Shown: in pieces, positions 34,943-43,820 of the stretch
Layout of the letters: every line of letters starts with the position of its first letter
Position numbering within the stretch: the stretch's first letter is position 1
Source of the DNA: Geodermatophilus amargosae
GTDB lineage: Bacteria > Actinomycetota > Actinomycetes > Mycobacteriales > Geodermatophilaceae
Assembly: GCF_900116515.1 (NCBI RefSeq)
Contig: NZ_FPBA01000021.1
Location: 1,619 to 65,618, forward strand
Direction of reading: 5' to 3'
Length of the DNA: 64,000 bases
Notes under the pieces: model-generated
What the model was told of the DNA's origin: nothing
Database searches by the model: none
The model's input: the letters and a program-made list of their open reading frames with translations, nothing else
Translations under genes and position numbers: made by a program

Positions 34943-36483
34943 GCGTCGTCGTCCGCGGGAGCGTCCCCGTCCCCGGGGAGGTCGTCGTCGGGCAGGTCGC
35001 CGTCGGGCAGGTCGCCGTCGGGCAGGTCGCCGTCGGACCAGGTCTCGGTCATCTCGTAGGGCATCCGGCGGGCCTTCTTGGCCGCCAGCCGCTCGGCCGC
35101 ACGCACGCGGTGCGGCGCGTCGACGCGGCTGTCGGTGCCGCGGCCGCCGAGGCCCGCGGTCTCCTCGGCCACCGGCGTGCCGGCGGGCAGGCTGGGCTGG
35201 AAGTCGAAGGCGACGTCGCCGATGACGACCGTGTCGCCCTCCTGCGCGCCGAGCTTCGCCAGCTCGTCCTCCACCCCGAGGCGGTTGAGCCGGTCGGCGA
35301 GGTAACCGACCGCCTCGTCGTTGGTGAAGTCGGTCTGCCGGACCCAGCGCTCGGGCTTCACGCCGTGCACCGTGAAGGTCTCGTCGTCGGGGTCGTGGGT
35401 GACGGTGAACCCGGAGTCGTCGACGGCGCGCGGGGTGAGCGTGACCCGGGTGCGCTCGGGCGCCGGCAGGGCGGCGCGGTACTCCGCGACGGCGGCCGCC
35501 AGCGCGTAGCCCAGCTCGGTCAGCCCCTCGCCCGTGGCGGCGCTGACCGCGAACACCTGCAGCCCGCGCGCCTCCAGGCCGGAGCGGACCAGGTCGACCA
35601 GCTCCCGGCCGTCGGGGACGTCGATCTTGTTGAGCACGGCGACCCGCAGCCGGCCGACCAGGTCGAGCTCGTCGCCCCCGTACTCGGCCAGCTCCTGCTC
35701 GAGGGCCTCGATGTCGCTCTCGGGGTCGCGGCCGGGCTCGAGCGTGGCCATGTCGACGACGTGCACCAGCACCGCGCAGCGCTCCACGTGCCGGAGGAAC
35801 TGCAGCCCCAGGCCCTTGCCGGTGGCCGCGCCCGGGATGAGCCCGGGGACGTCGGCCATCGTGAAGACCACGTCGCCGGCGCGGACCACGCCGAGGTTGG
35901 GCACCAGCGTGGTGAACGGGTAGTCGGCGATCTTGGGCCGGGCCGCGGACATCGCCGCGATCAGCGAGGACTTGCCCGCCGAGGGGAACCCGACGAGGCC
36001 GACGTCGGCGACGCTCTTGAGCTCGAGGACGGCGTCGAAGGACTCCCCGGGCTCGCCGAGCAGCGCGAAGCCGGGCGCCTTGCGCCGGGGGTTGGCCAGC
36101 GCGGCGTTGCCCAGCCCACCCCGGCCGCCGGAGGCGAGGACGACGCGGGTACCGGCGCCGACGAGGTCGGCGACCACCTCGCCGCCGACGCTGACCACGG
36201 TGCCCTCGGGGACGTGCAGGACCCGGTCCTCGCCGTTGGCCCCGTGCCGGTTGCTGCCGGCGCCGGGACGGCCGTTGGCGGCCCGCTGGTGCGGCCGGTG
36301 GTGGAAGTCCAGCAGCGTGTGGACGCTGGGGTTCACCTCGAGGACGACGTCGCCGCCGTCACCGCCGTTGCCGCCGTCGGGACCACCGAGGGGCTTGTAC
36401 TTCTCGCGGTGCACGGACGCGACGCCGTGGCCGCCGTTGCCTGCGGCGACGTGCACGACGACGCGGTCGACGAATGCGGCCAT
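34939..36483 (-). CDS. obgE: GTPase Obg (CgtA)
   Basis: Obg is an essential ribosome-associated GTPase. An N-terminal glycine-rich Obg fold ([20 protein letters not shown], then [12 protein letters not shown]) precedes the G domain with G1 GFPSAGKSS (165-173), G3 DVPGLIPGA and G4 NKID, followed by SAATGEGL. The C-terminal OCT domain holds [20 protein letters not shown]. The last 35 residues are an acidic repeat tail (LPDGD units), beyond the usual length. The ATG at 36483 is canonical ([15 protein letters not shown]). A long hairpin separates it from rpmA upstream. Confidence 0.95.
   Translation of the reverse strand: MAAFVDRVVVHVAAGNGGHGVASVHREKYKPLGGPDGGNGGDGGDVVLEVNPSVHTLLDFHHRPHQRAANGRPGAGSNRHGANGEDRVLHVPEGTVVSVGGEVVADLVGAGTRVVLASGGRGGLGNAALANPRRKAPGFALLGEPGESFDAVLELKSVADVGLVGFPSAGKSSLIAAMSAARPKIADYPFTTLVPNLGVVRAGDVVFTMADVPGLIPGAATGKGLGLQFLRHVERCAVLVHVVDMATLEPGRDPESDIEALEQELAEYGGDELDLVGRLRVAVLNKIDVPDGRELVDLVRSGLEARGLQVFAVSAATGEGLTELGYALAAAVAEYRAALPAPERTRVTLTPRAVDDSGFTVTHDPDDETFTVHGVKPERWVRQTDFTNDEAVGYLADRLNRLGVEDELAKLGAQEGDTVVIGDVAFDFQPSLPAGTPVAEETAGLGGRGTDSRVDAPHRVRAAERLAAKKARRMPYEMTETWSDGDLPDGDLPDGDLPDDDLPGDGDAPADDDA
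34987..35031 (-). repeat. 15-bp tandem repeat in obgE, three copies
   Basis: Three identical 15-bp units encode GDLPD repeats in the disordered acidic tail of Obg. Confidence 0.9.
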
Positions 36484-36518
36484 GTCTGCTCTACCTGCTC
36501 ACTGCCTGCTCAACGCCG

Positions 36519-36552
36519 ACGAGCGCACGGGCCGGACGGCCCGTGCGCTCGT
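36519..36552 (-). terminator. 15-bp perfect hairpin between rpmA and obgE
   Basis: Two perfectly complementary 15-base arms (36519-36533 and 36538-36552) enclose a GGAC/GTCC tetraloop, just downstream of the rpmA stop. There is no U-tract, as is common for actinobacterial terminators. It could end or attenuate the rplU-rpmA transcript before obgE. Confidence 0.75.
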
Positions 36553-36583
36553 GGCGGTACGTGTGTCTCCGAGCCCGGTGGGC

Positions 36584-36841
36584 TCAGGCGTCGACCGTGG
36601 TGATCGAGACGGTCTTGCGACCACGCCGGGTGCCGAAGGTGACCGCACCGGGGGCCAGCGCGAACAGCGTGTCGTCGCCGCCGCGGCCGACGCCCAGACC
36701 CGGGTGGAAGTGGGTGCCGCGCTGGCGCACGATGATCTCGCCGGCCTTGACGACCTGGCCGCCGAACCGCTTCACGCCGAGGCGCTGGGAGTTCGAGTCG
36801 CGGCCGTTGCGGGAGGACGAGGCGCCCTTCTTGTGTGCCAT
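36584..36841 (-). CDS. rpmA: 50S ribosomal protein L27
   Basis: This 85-residue L27 has the typical [20 protein letters not shown] start, [20 protein letters not shown] and [20 protein letters not shown]. It lacks the N-terminal extension cleaved by Prp in Firmicutes. It lies at the peptidyl transferase centre of the ribosome. It is 7 bp downstream of rplU. Confidence 0.97.
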   Translation of the reverse strand: MAHKKGASSSRNGRDSNSQRLGVKRFGGQVVKAGEIIVRQRGTHFHPGLGVGRGGDDTLFALAPGAVTFGTRRGRKTVSITTVDA

Positions 36842-36848
36842 GTCGTCG

Positions 36849-37160
36849 TCAGCCCTTCGTGATGTCGCGGACGACCACGTCGGTCAGCGGCTGACGGTGG
36901 CCCTGACGCTTGTGGTAACCCGTCTTGTTCTTGAACTTGTGGATGCGGATCTTCGGGCCCTTGCCGTGGCCGATGATCTCGCCGGTCACGGTCACGCCGG
37001 CCAGCGCCTGCGCGTCGCTGGTGACGGTGTCGCCGTCGACCAGGAGCAGGGCCGGGAGGGTGACGGAGTCGCCCGCCTCACCCACGAGACGGTTGACCGT
37101 GAACCGGTCGCCCACGGCCACCTTGTGCTGCCGGCCACCGGCCTTCACGACTGCGTACAC
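36849..37160 (-). CDS. rplU: 50S ribosomal protein L21
   Basis: This 103-residue L21 starts [20 protein letters not shown] and carries [20 protein letters not shown], the rRNA-binding segment. GTG 37160 is preferred because GAGGAG lies 6 bp upstream and the product has the standard length; the upstream in-frame residues are not L21-like. It is cotranscribed with rpmA. Confidence 0.96.
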   Translation of the reverse strand: MYAVVKAGGRQHKVAVGDRFTVNRLVGEAGDSVTLPALLLVDGDTVTSDAQALAGVTVTGEIIGHGKGPKIRIHKFKNKTGYHKRQGHRQPLTDVVVRDITKG

Positions 37161-37354
37161 CACTGACTCCTCGATCGCTGCTGTCTGTCCCGCGATGCGT
37201 CCTGCGCGCACCCCGGCGCGGGCGCCGGGTGCTGGACGGGCCGCACCGCCTCCGCGGGACCGGGGTCCGGTCCGGGGCGGTGCAACCCGACCAGCGTACC
37301 CGAGCGGCCGGGACCGGGTCGAACGTGGGCCCGGCCGTGGCCCCGTCCCGGGTA

Positions 37355-37378
37355 CCGCCCCGAGCTCGCGAGGGGCGG
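37355..37378 (-). terminator. GC-rich hairpin downstream of rne
   Basis: Seven-base arms CCGCCCC (37355-37361) and GGGGCGG (37372-37378) enclose a 10-base loop in the 237-bp spacer between rne and rplU. On the minus strand the rne stop TGA is followed by ACGAAGGACCCC and then this hairpin. The same GAAGGACCCC block follows the ndk stop. Confidence 0.6.
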
Positions 37379-37397
37379 GGAGGACGGGGTCCTTCGT

Positions 37398-40300
37398 TCA
37401 GCTGGCCGGCGGGCCGGCCGGGCGGCTGGCGGCGCGGCGACGGCGCGGGCGCGCCCCGCCGACCGCGGTGCCGGTGCCGTCGTCGGCGGCCGGCGCCTCG
37501 GAGTCCCCGGCCGGTGCCTGGGGGTCGGAGGCCGGCGCCGGGTCGTCGGGACCCGCGCCCGCGGGCACCTGGGGCTCCGGCACGTCGTCGGGCTCGGTCA
37601 CGGCGTCCTCCTCGGTCACGGCCTCGGGCTCGGGCTCGGGCTCGGGCTCGGTCATGTCGCCATGGTCCACCGCGGCCGGCTCGGCCCCGACGGGAGCCGG
37701 GATGTCGGCGACCAGCAGGGAGGGGTCCGCCTGCTCGTCGTCGTCGTCGACGTCGTCGGCGGCCGGCTCCTGGACCTGCGGGGCCTCCTCCGGCTCGGTC
37801 ACCTCGGCGCCCGGGACCTCGGACCCGAACTGCACCGTGACCTCGACCTCGGCGGCGTCGTCCCCGGCGGGGTCGCCGGCCGTGTCGTCCTCGGCCGGCT
37901 CGGGGACGGAGGCGGCGGCGAGCACCGCGGCGTCCTCGGCCGCACGCTCCTCACCGGACTGGCCGCGGTTGCGGCGGCCGCGGTTGCGCCGGCCCCCGCC
38001 GGAGCGCTGCCCCTCGCCCTCGCCGGCCGAGACCGCCTCGGGACCGGTCTCGGGCGCCGCGGCCGCGGCCTCCGTGCGCTCGGGCTCCCTGCGGTCGGCG
38101 TCCTTGCGGTCGGCGTCCTTGCGGCCGTTCTGGTCGCGCCGGCCACCGGCGCCCTGCCCAACCGGGCCCTGACCGCCCGAGCCCTGACCGCCCGAGCCGG
38201 AGCCGTTGCCGCCGCGACGGCGGTCGTCGACCGGGTCGGTGTGCACGAGGACGCCCCGGCCGCGGCAGTGCTCGCACGGCTCGGAGAAGACCTCGAGCAG
38301 GCCCTGCCCCACGCGCTTGCGGGTCATCTGCACCAGGCCCAGCGAGGTCACCTCGGCCACCTGGTGCTTGGTGCGGTCGCGACCCAGGCACTCGGTGAGC
38401 CGGCGCAGCACCAGGTCGCGGTTGCTCTCGAGCACCATGTCGATGAAGTCGATGACGATGATGCCGCCGATGTCGCGCAGCCGGAGCTGGCGGACGATCT
38501 CCTCGGCCGCCTCCATGTTGTTGCGCGTGACGGTCTGCTCGAGGTTGCCGCCCGAGCCGGTGAACTTGCCGGTGTTGACGTCGACGACGGTCATCGCCTC
38601 GGTGCGGTCGATGACCAGCGAGCCGCCCGAGGGCAGCCACACCTTGCGGTCGAGCGCCTTGGCCAGCTGCTCGTCGACGCGCAGGTCGCGGAAGACGTCG
38701 CCCTCGCCGGTGTGCCGGGTCAGCCGCCCGGTCAGCTCCGGGGAGACGTGCGCGACGTAGGCCTCGACGGTGTCCCACGCGTCGTCGCCCTGGACGACGA
38801 GCTCGCTGAAGTCCTCGTTGAACACGTCGCGGATGACCCGGATGGCGAGATCGGGCTCGCCGTAGAGCAGTGACGGGGCGTTGCTCGAGGACTCCGACTT
38901 CTGCCTGATGACCTCCCACTGCGCCTGCAGCCGGGCGACGTCGCGGGTGAGCTCCTCCTCCGAGGCGCCCTCCGCGGCGGTCCGGATGATCACGCCGGCG
39001 TCCTCGGGGACGATCTTCTTCAGGACGTCCTTGAGCCGCTGGCGCTCGGTGTCGGGCAGCTTGCGGCTGATGCCGGTCATCGAGCCGCCGGGCACGTAGA
39101 CCAGGAAGCGTCCGGGCAGGTTGACCTGCTGGGTCAGCCGCGCCCCCTTGTGCCCGATCGGGTCCTTGGTGACCTGCACCAGCACCTTGTCGCCGGACTT
39201 GAGCGCCTGCTCGATCGAGCGCTGCTTGCCGGACAGGCCGGCGGCCTCCCAGTTGACCTCGCCGGCGTAGAGGACGGCGTTGCGGCCCTTGCCGATGTCG
39301 ACGAAGGCAGCCTCCATGCTGGGCAGCACGTTCTGCACCCGGCCGAGGTAGACGTTGCCCGCGAAGGACGTCGCCTGCGCCTGGGTGACGTAGTGCTCGA
39401 CCAGCACGCCGTCCTCGAGGACGGCGATCTGCGTGCGCTCGCCGCGCTGGCGGATCACCATGCGGCGCTCGACGGCCTCGCGGCGGGCGAGGAACTCGGC
39501 CTCGGTCAGGATCGGCGCGCGGCGGCGGCCGGTGTCCCGGCCCTCGCGGCGGCGCTGGCGCTTGGCCTCCAGGCGGGTGGAGCCGGCGACGCCGCGGACG
39601 TCGTCGTCACTGGTGCTGCGGCCGTTGCGGCCGGCGCGCTCCGGGCGGTCGTCGTCGTCCTCGGGAGCGGGCTCGGCGGCGGCCTCCCCGCCACGGCGAC
39701 GGCGACGCCGGCGCCGGCGGGTGCTCGACCCGGCCTCGGCACCGTCCTCGCCCTCGGCGTCCTCGCCGGTGTCGGCGTCCTCGTCGTCCTCGTCGTCGGC
39801 GGTCCGGTCGTCGGCGGTGCCGTCGCCGGCGACGGGCTCGGCGGCGTCGTCCTCGGCGTCGGCGGACTCGTCCCCGTTGCGGCCCCGGCCCCGGCCGCGG
39901 CGCCCGCGGCGGCGCCGGCGGCTGCCGCCGGAGTCGTCGCGGTCGGCGTCGTCACGGTCGGCATCGTCGCGGTCGGCATCGTCGCGGTCGGCGTCGTCAC
40001 GGTCGGCGTCGTCGGTGGTGTCCTCGTCGGTGGTGTCCTCGTCGGCGTCGACGCCGGTGTCGACGGCCGCGTCGATCGCGGCGTCGACGGTGACCTGCTC
40101 GTCGTCCCGGCTCTCGGCGACCCCGCCGCGGCGGCGCGACCGGCCGCGGCGCGAGCGCGGCGCCGGGGTCTCCTCGTCGTCCTCGACCGGGGCGGCGACG
40201 TCCTCGACGTCCTCGACGTCGGGCGACTCGGCCACTGGCCGGCGGCTGCGCCGGCGCGGGGCGGGCGCCACCTCGGCCTCGGGGGCCACGAAGCTGACGA

Positions 40301-40697
40301 AGGCCGGGATCGCCGGGGCGACCGGCGGGAGCGGCTCGAAGGCGCCGGGCTCGAAGGCACCGGACGCGAGGACACCGGGGTCGGCCGCGCCGGCCGGGCG
40401 GGTGGCGCGGCGGCGGGGCCGGGCGATGACCGCCGTCGGCTCCGGGGAGCTGAACTGGGCCCCGAAGGGCGACCGGACCGGCTCCTCCTCGTCCTCCGGC
40501 TCCGCCGGCTCCTCGGCCCGGGGCTCGGCCGCGGCCGTCCCCGCCGGCTCCTCGTCGGGGGTCTCCCCCGTCGCCGCGTCCCCGCTCAGCACCTCCTCGA
40601 CCGGCGCGTCGCCGGGCGGGAGGGCGACCGGCGTGCTCGCGCCCGCGTCCTCGCTGGTAGGGGTCTCGCTGGTCGTGTCGCTGTCCTGGTCGGCCAC
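37398..40697 (-). CDS. rne: ribonuclease E/G family protein
   Basis: This main mRNA-decay endonuclease has 1099 residues. It has a long disordered acidic/Arg-rich N-terminal extension (about 1-400), as in other actinobacteria. An S1-type RNA-binding domain follows (around residue 450, GNVYLGRVQNVLPSMEAAFV). The catalytic core has the magnesium aspartates in VVDVNTGKFTG (about 704) and VIDFIDMVLESNRD (about 750), and the zinc-link CEHCRGRG (about 808) allows tetramerisation. A C-terminal disordered tail ends in basic PRRRRAASRPAG. The GTG at 40697 has AGGAGG 9 bp upstream. The 287-bp leader to the next gene contains a 16-bp duplication (40865-40896); in E. coli the rne leader mediates autoregulation, so it deserves notice. 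Confidence 0.94.
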   Translation of the reverse strand: MADQDSDTTSETPTSEDAGASTPVALPPGDAPVEEVLSGDAATGETPDEEPAGTAAAEPRAEEPAEPEDEEEPVRSPFGAQFSSPEPTAVIARPRRRATRPAGAADPGVLASGAFEPGAFEPLPPVAPAIPAFVSFVAPEAEVAPAPRRRSRRPVAESPDVEDVEDVAAPVEDDEETPAPRSRRGRSRRRGGVAESRDDEQVTVDAAIDAAVDTGVDADEDTTDEDTTDDADRDDADRDDADRDDADRDDADRDDSGGSRRRRRGRRGRGRGRNGDESADAEDDAAEPVAGDGTADDRTADDEDDEDADTGEDAEGEDGAEAGSSTRRRRRRRRRGGEAAAEPAPEDDDDRPERAGRNGRSTSDDDVRGVAGSTRLEAKRQRRREGRDTGRRRAPILTEAEFLARREAVERRMVIRQRGERTQIAVLEDGVLVEHYVTQAQATSFAGNVYLGRVQNVLPSMEAAFVDIGKGRNAVLYAGEVNWEAAGLSGKQRSIEQALKSGDKVLVQVTKDPIGHKGARLTQQVNLPGRFLVYVPGGSMTGISRKLPDTERQRLKDVLKKIVPEDAGVIIRTAAEGASEEELTRDVARLQAQWEVIRQKSESSSNAPSLLYGEPDLAIRVIRDVFNEDFSELVVQGDDAWDTVEAYVAHVSPELTGRLTRHTGEGDVFRDLRVDEQLAKALDRKVWLPSGGSLVIDRTEAMTVVDVNTGKFTGSGGNLEQTVTRNNMEAAEEIVRQLRLRDIGGIIVIDFIDMVLESNRDLVLRRLTECLGRDRTKHQVAEVTSLGLVQMTRKRVGQGLLEVFSEPCEHCRGRGVLVHTDPVDDRRRGGNGSGSGGQGSGGQGPVGQGAGGRRDQNGRKDADRKDADRREPERTEAAAAAPETGPEAVSAGEGEGQRSGGGRRNRGRRNRGQSGEERAAEDAAVLAAASVPEPAEDDTAGDPAGDDAAEVEVTVQFGSEVPGAEVTEPEEAPQVQEPAADDVDDDDEQADPSLLVADIPAPVGAEPAAVDHGDMTEPEPEPEPEAVTEEDAVTEPDDVPEPQVPAGAGPDDPAPASDPQAPAGDSEAPAADDGTGTAVGGARPRRRRAASRPAGPPAS
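39936..40010 (-). repeat. 15-bp tandem repeat in rne, five copies
   Basis: Five 15-bp units, differing at two positions, encode DDADR repeats in the N-terminal disordered region of RNase E. Shorter Glu/Asp repeats continue to about 40040. Confidence 0.9.
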
Positions 40698-40864
40698 GAG
40701 GGCTCGCCTCCTGTGTGGTGCTCCCGGGCGCCGATCCCCAGCGGGGACGAGCAGCCGCGCAGGTGCACGGGTTGGGCGGACCGGGCGGCCGCACGGGGTA
40801 CGGCGGCGAGTCCGGCTCGCGAAGTCTGGGGTCGGTCCCGCGCGACGGTCGCCGCGGCCGGGGC

Positions 40865-40896
40865 CGGACTGCAGGTGGTGCGGACTGCAGGTGGTG
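40865..40896 (-). repeat. 16-bp direct duplication in the rne leader
   Basis: Two identical 16-bp copies (40865-40880 and 40881-40896) lie in the 287-bp non-coding gap upstream of rne. The period is not a multiple of three, consistent with non-coding DNA. No other feature is visible in the gap. Confidence 0.8.
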
Positions 40897-40984
40897 CGGT
40901 GGTGCAGAGGGTCTCGGGTGGTGCCGGTGCGGCACGTCTGGCAGCCGTGTCGCTCGACGGCGCGGGAGCGGCCGGGCTCCCCGG

Positions 40985-41752
40985 TCAGACGGCGGCGTGC
41001 TCCCCCTGGCAGCGGGCGCGCGCCGCACGGTCGGGACCGAGCGGATCGGCCACGGTCCCGCTGTCGTCGAGCCGGCCCTGCGCCTCACGCACGGCCCGTG
41101 GGGGCGACGGCGGGCGCAGGTCGGCGACGGCAGCGAGAGCGGCCACCACGTCGTCAGGTCGAACAGCGGGCGTCACCTGCCGGACGACCACGTGCAGTAT
41201 GGCACATCCTGCCGCCCCGCCCGCGGACGCGGACGCGATCGGAGCGCGGGCGTCGACGTCGCGGAGCCCGTTCTTGGTGCGCTTGGCCACGGTGACCTCG
41301 GCGGCGGCGAGGAGGGCGGCCACGGCCGACTCCAGCTCCGCCGGCTCGATGCCGGGCAGCTCGACGCGCCACCGGGTGGCGTCGATGCGGTCGGCCAGCG
41401 AGCCGCCGCCCTCCGCGGCCTCCACGCACTCGACGACGTCGATGCCCGGGGGCAGCGAGTCGTCGAGCGCGGTCCGCACCGCCTCGGGATCGCACCGCCG
41501 CGCCAGGCCGATCTCCAGGTACTCGGCCTCGCTGGCCGCCCCGGTCGGCGCGGCACCGACGTAGCTGATCTTCGGGTGCGGCGTGAAGCCGGCGGAGTAG
41601 GCCATCGGCACCTGCGCGCGGCGCAGCGCCCGCTCCAGCGCGCGGGCGAGGTCGCGATGAGAGGCGAAGCGCAGCGGGCCGCGCTTGGCGTAGCGCAGCC
41701 GCAGCTTCTGCACGGTCGGCGGCGGAGGCGGACCCTCCGGAGAACGGGCCAC
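40985..41752 (-). CDS. DUF2344 (TIGR03936 family) protein
   Basis: This 255-residue protein has the family core QKLRLRYAKRGPLRFASHRD, then LARALERALRRAQVPMAYSA, GFTPHPKISYVGAAPTGAAS and EAEYLEIGLARRCDPEAVRT. In many bacteria this domain is encoded next to, or fused with, the B12-binding radical SAM protein found directly upstream here. The two probably act together in an uncharacterised modification, possibly of RNA or a ribosomal component. GTG 41752 is chosen because GGAGGA lies upstream; sequence beyond it is not family-like. It lies 17 bp after the radical SAM gene. Confidence 0.88.
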   Translation of the reverse strand: MARSPEGPPPPPTVQKLRLRYAKRGPLRFASHRDLARALERALRRAQVPMAYSAGFTPHPKISYVGAAPTGAASEAEYLEIGLARRCDPEAVRTALDDSLPPGIDVVECVEAAEGGGSLADRIDATRWRVELPGIEPAELESAVAALLAAAEVTVAKRTKNGLRDVDARAPIASASAGGAAGCAILHVVVRQVTPAVRPDDVVAALAAVADLRPPSPPRAVREAQGRLDDSGTVADPLGPDRAARARCQGEHAAV

Positions 41753-41769
41753 GGCGTGTCCTCCGGGCC

Positions 41770-43698
41770 TCAGCGACCGACGACGGTCAGCGGCAGCAGG
41801 CTGCGCCCGGTGGGGCCGATCTGGATCTCGGTGCCGTTCGTCGGGCAGACGCCGCAGTCGTAGCAGGGCGTCCACCGGCAGTCGGCGACCTCCTCCTCCG
41901 ACAGCGCGTCCTGCCAGTCGTCCCAGAGCCACTCCTTGTCCAGCCCGGAGTCCAGGTGGTCCCAGGGCAGGACCTCGTCCTGGGTGCGCTCGCGGGTGGT
42001 GAACCAGTCCAGGTCGACGCCGAGGGGGGCGAGCTCCTCGGCGGCCGCGGCGGTCCACCGCTCGAAGGAGAAGTGCTCGCTCCACCCGTCGAACCGGCCG
42101 CCCTCGCGCCACACCCGCTCGATGACCCGGCCGACCCGGCGGTCGCCGCGGGAGAGCAGTCCCTCGATCACGCCGGGCTTGCCGTCGTGGTAGCGCAGGC
42201 CGATGGAGCGGCCGATCCGCCGGTCGGCGTTGATCGCCTGGCGCAGGACCCTCAACCTGTGGTCGATGGTCTCGGCGCTGGCCTGGGCGGCCCACTGGAA
42301 CGGCGTGTGCGGCTTGGGCACGAACCCGCCGATGGAGACCGTGCAGCGGATGTCCTTGCGGCCGCTGGCCTCGCGGCCGGCGCGGATGACCTCGACGGCG
42401 AGCTCGGCGATCTCCAGCACGTCCTCGTCGGTCTCCGTGGGGAGCCCGCACATGAAGTAGAGCTTCACCTGCTGCCAGCCGTTGGCGTAGGCCGTGGTGA
42501 CGGTGGCGACCAGGTCCTCCTTGGACACGGTCTTGTTGATCACCCGGCGGATCCGCTCGCTGCCGCCCTCGGGGGCGAAGGTGAGCCCCGACCGGCGGCC
42601 GTTGCGCGACAGCTCGTTGGCCAGCGTCACGTTGAACGCGTCGACGCGGGTCGACGGCAGCGACAGGCCGGTGTTGGTGCCCGCGTAGCGGTCGGCGAGC
42701 TCCTTGGCCACCTGCCCGATCTCGGAGTGGTCGGCGCTGGACAGAGACAGCAGCCCGACCTCCTCGTAGCCGGTCGCGCGCAGGCCCTGGTCGACCATCG
42801 ACCCGATGCCGGTGATCGTCCGCTCGCGCACCGGGCGGGTGATCATCCCGGCCTGGCAGAAGCGGCAGCCGCGGGTGCAGCCGCGGAAGATCTCCACGCT
42901 CATCCGCTCGTGCACGCTCTCGGCGAGCGGGACCAGCGGCGTCTTCGGGTACGGCCACTCGTCGAGGTCCATGACGGTGCGCTTGCCGACCCGCGCCGGG
43001 ACGTCGGGACGGGTGCGGGTCACCGCGGCGATCGCGCCGCCGGGGCCGTAGGAGACGGCGTAGAAGCGCGGCACGTAGACGCCGTCGACGCGGGCGAGGC
43101 GGGCGAGCAGCTCCTCGCGCCCGCCGGGCCGGCCCTGCTGCTTCCACGCCGCGACGACGTCGGTGACGTCCCCGACGGCCTGCTCGCCGTCGCCGAGGAC
43201 GGCGCAGTCGACGAAGTCGGCGATCGGCTCGGGGTTGAACGCCGCGTGCCCGCCGGCGACGACGACGGGGTGCGTCTCGTCGCGGTCGGCCGCGTGCAAC
43301 GGGATCCCGGCGAGGTCGAGCGCCTCGAGCAGGTTGGTGTAGCCGAGCTCGGTGGCGAAGCTGACGCCGAGGACGTCGAAGTCGCGCACCGGGCGGTGGG
43401 CGTCGACGGTGAACTGGCCGACGCCGTTCGCGCGCATCAGGGCGGCGAGGTCGGGCCAGACGGCGTAGGTGCGCTCGGCCAGGGCGTCGGGGCGCTCGTT
43501 GAGCACCTCGTAGAGGATCATGAGGCCCTGGTTGGGCAGCCCCACCTCGTACGCGTCGGGGTACATCAGCGCCCAGTGCACGGCGACGTCGTCCCAGGCC
43601 TTGACCTGGGCGTTCAGCTCACCGCCGACGTACTGGATGGGCTTCTGCACCTGGGCCAGCAGGGGCTCGAGACGGGGGTACAGGCTCTCTCCGCTCAT
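41770..43698 (-). CDS. TIGR03960 family B12-binding-type radical SAM protein
   Basis: This 642-residue protein has an N-terminal B12-binding-like region (WALMYPDAYEVGLPNQGLMI, then VLGVSFATELGYTNLLEALD). The radical SAM core follows, with the 4Fe-4S motif EIFRGCTRGCRFCQAGM (Cys274, Cys278, Cys281) and LTFAPEGGSERIRRVINKTV. A C-terminal cysteine-rich end (CRWTPCYDCGVC) may hold another cluster. The substrate is unknown. The ATG at 43698 gives MSGESLYPRLEPLLAQVQKP, the usual N-terminus; upstream in-frame sequence is not related. It pairs with the DUF2344 gene. Confidence 0.92.
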   Translation of the reverse strand: MSGESLYPRLEPLLAQVQKPIQYVGGELNAQVKAWDDVAVHWALMYPDAYEVGLPNQGLMILYEVLNERPDALAERTYAVWPDLAALMRANGVGQFTVDAHRPVRDFDVLGVSFATELGYTNLLEALDLAGIPLHAADRDETHPVVVAGGHAAFNPEPIADFVDCAVLGDGEQAVGDVTDVVAAWKQQGRPGGREELLARLARVDGVYVPRFYAVSYGPGGAIAAVTRTRPDVPARVGKRTVMDLDEWPYPKTPLVPLAESVHERMSVEIFRGCTRGCRFCQAGMITRPVRERTITGIGSMVDQGLRATGYEEVGLLSLSSADHSEIGQVAKELADRYAGTNTGLSLPSTRVDAFNVTLANELSRNGRRSGLTFAPEGGSERIRRVINKTVSKEDLVATVTTAYANGWQQVKLYFMCGLPTETDEDVLEIAELAVEVIRAGREASGRKDIRCTVSIGGFVPKPHTPFQWAAQASAETIDHRLRVLRQAINADRRIGRSIGLRYHDGKPGVIEGLLSRGDRRVGRVIERVWREGGRFDGWSEHFSFERWTAAAAEELAPLGVDLDWFTTRERTQDEVLPWDHLDSGLDKEWLWDDWQDALSEEEVADCRWTPCYDCGVCPTNGTEIQIGPTGRSLLPLTVVGR

Positions 43699-43820
43699 GA
43701 CCGGTCCAGGGTAGACGCCCCCCGGGACTCCGACCGGGTCCCGTCCCCGTCGACCGGCGCCGGTGCGTGAGCGCCAGTACACTGACCGTCACCAGCGGGG
43801 GCGGTCTCGGAGGAGAGAGC

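Noticed and set aside
39150-41564. An 804-residue plus-strand frame opposite rne
   Set aside because: The minus strand encodes an unmistakable RNase E with catalytic motifs; the plus frame is Val/Gly-rich antisense.
41956-43770. A 604-residue plus-strand frame opposite the radical SAM gene
   Set aside because: Antisense of a conserved protein with an intact CxxxCxxC motif; no motif of its own.
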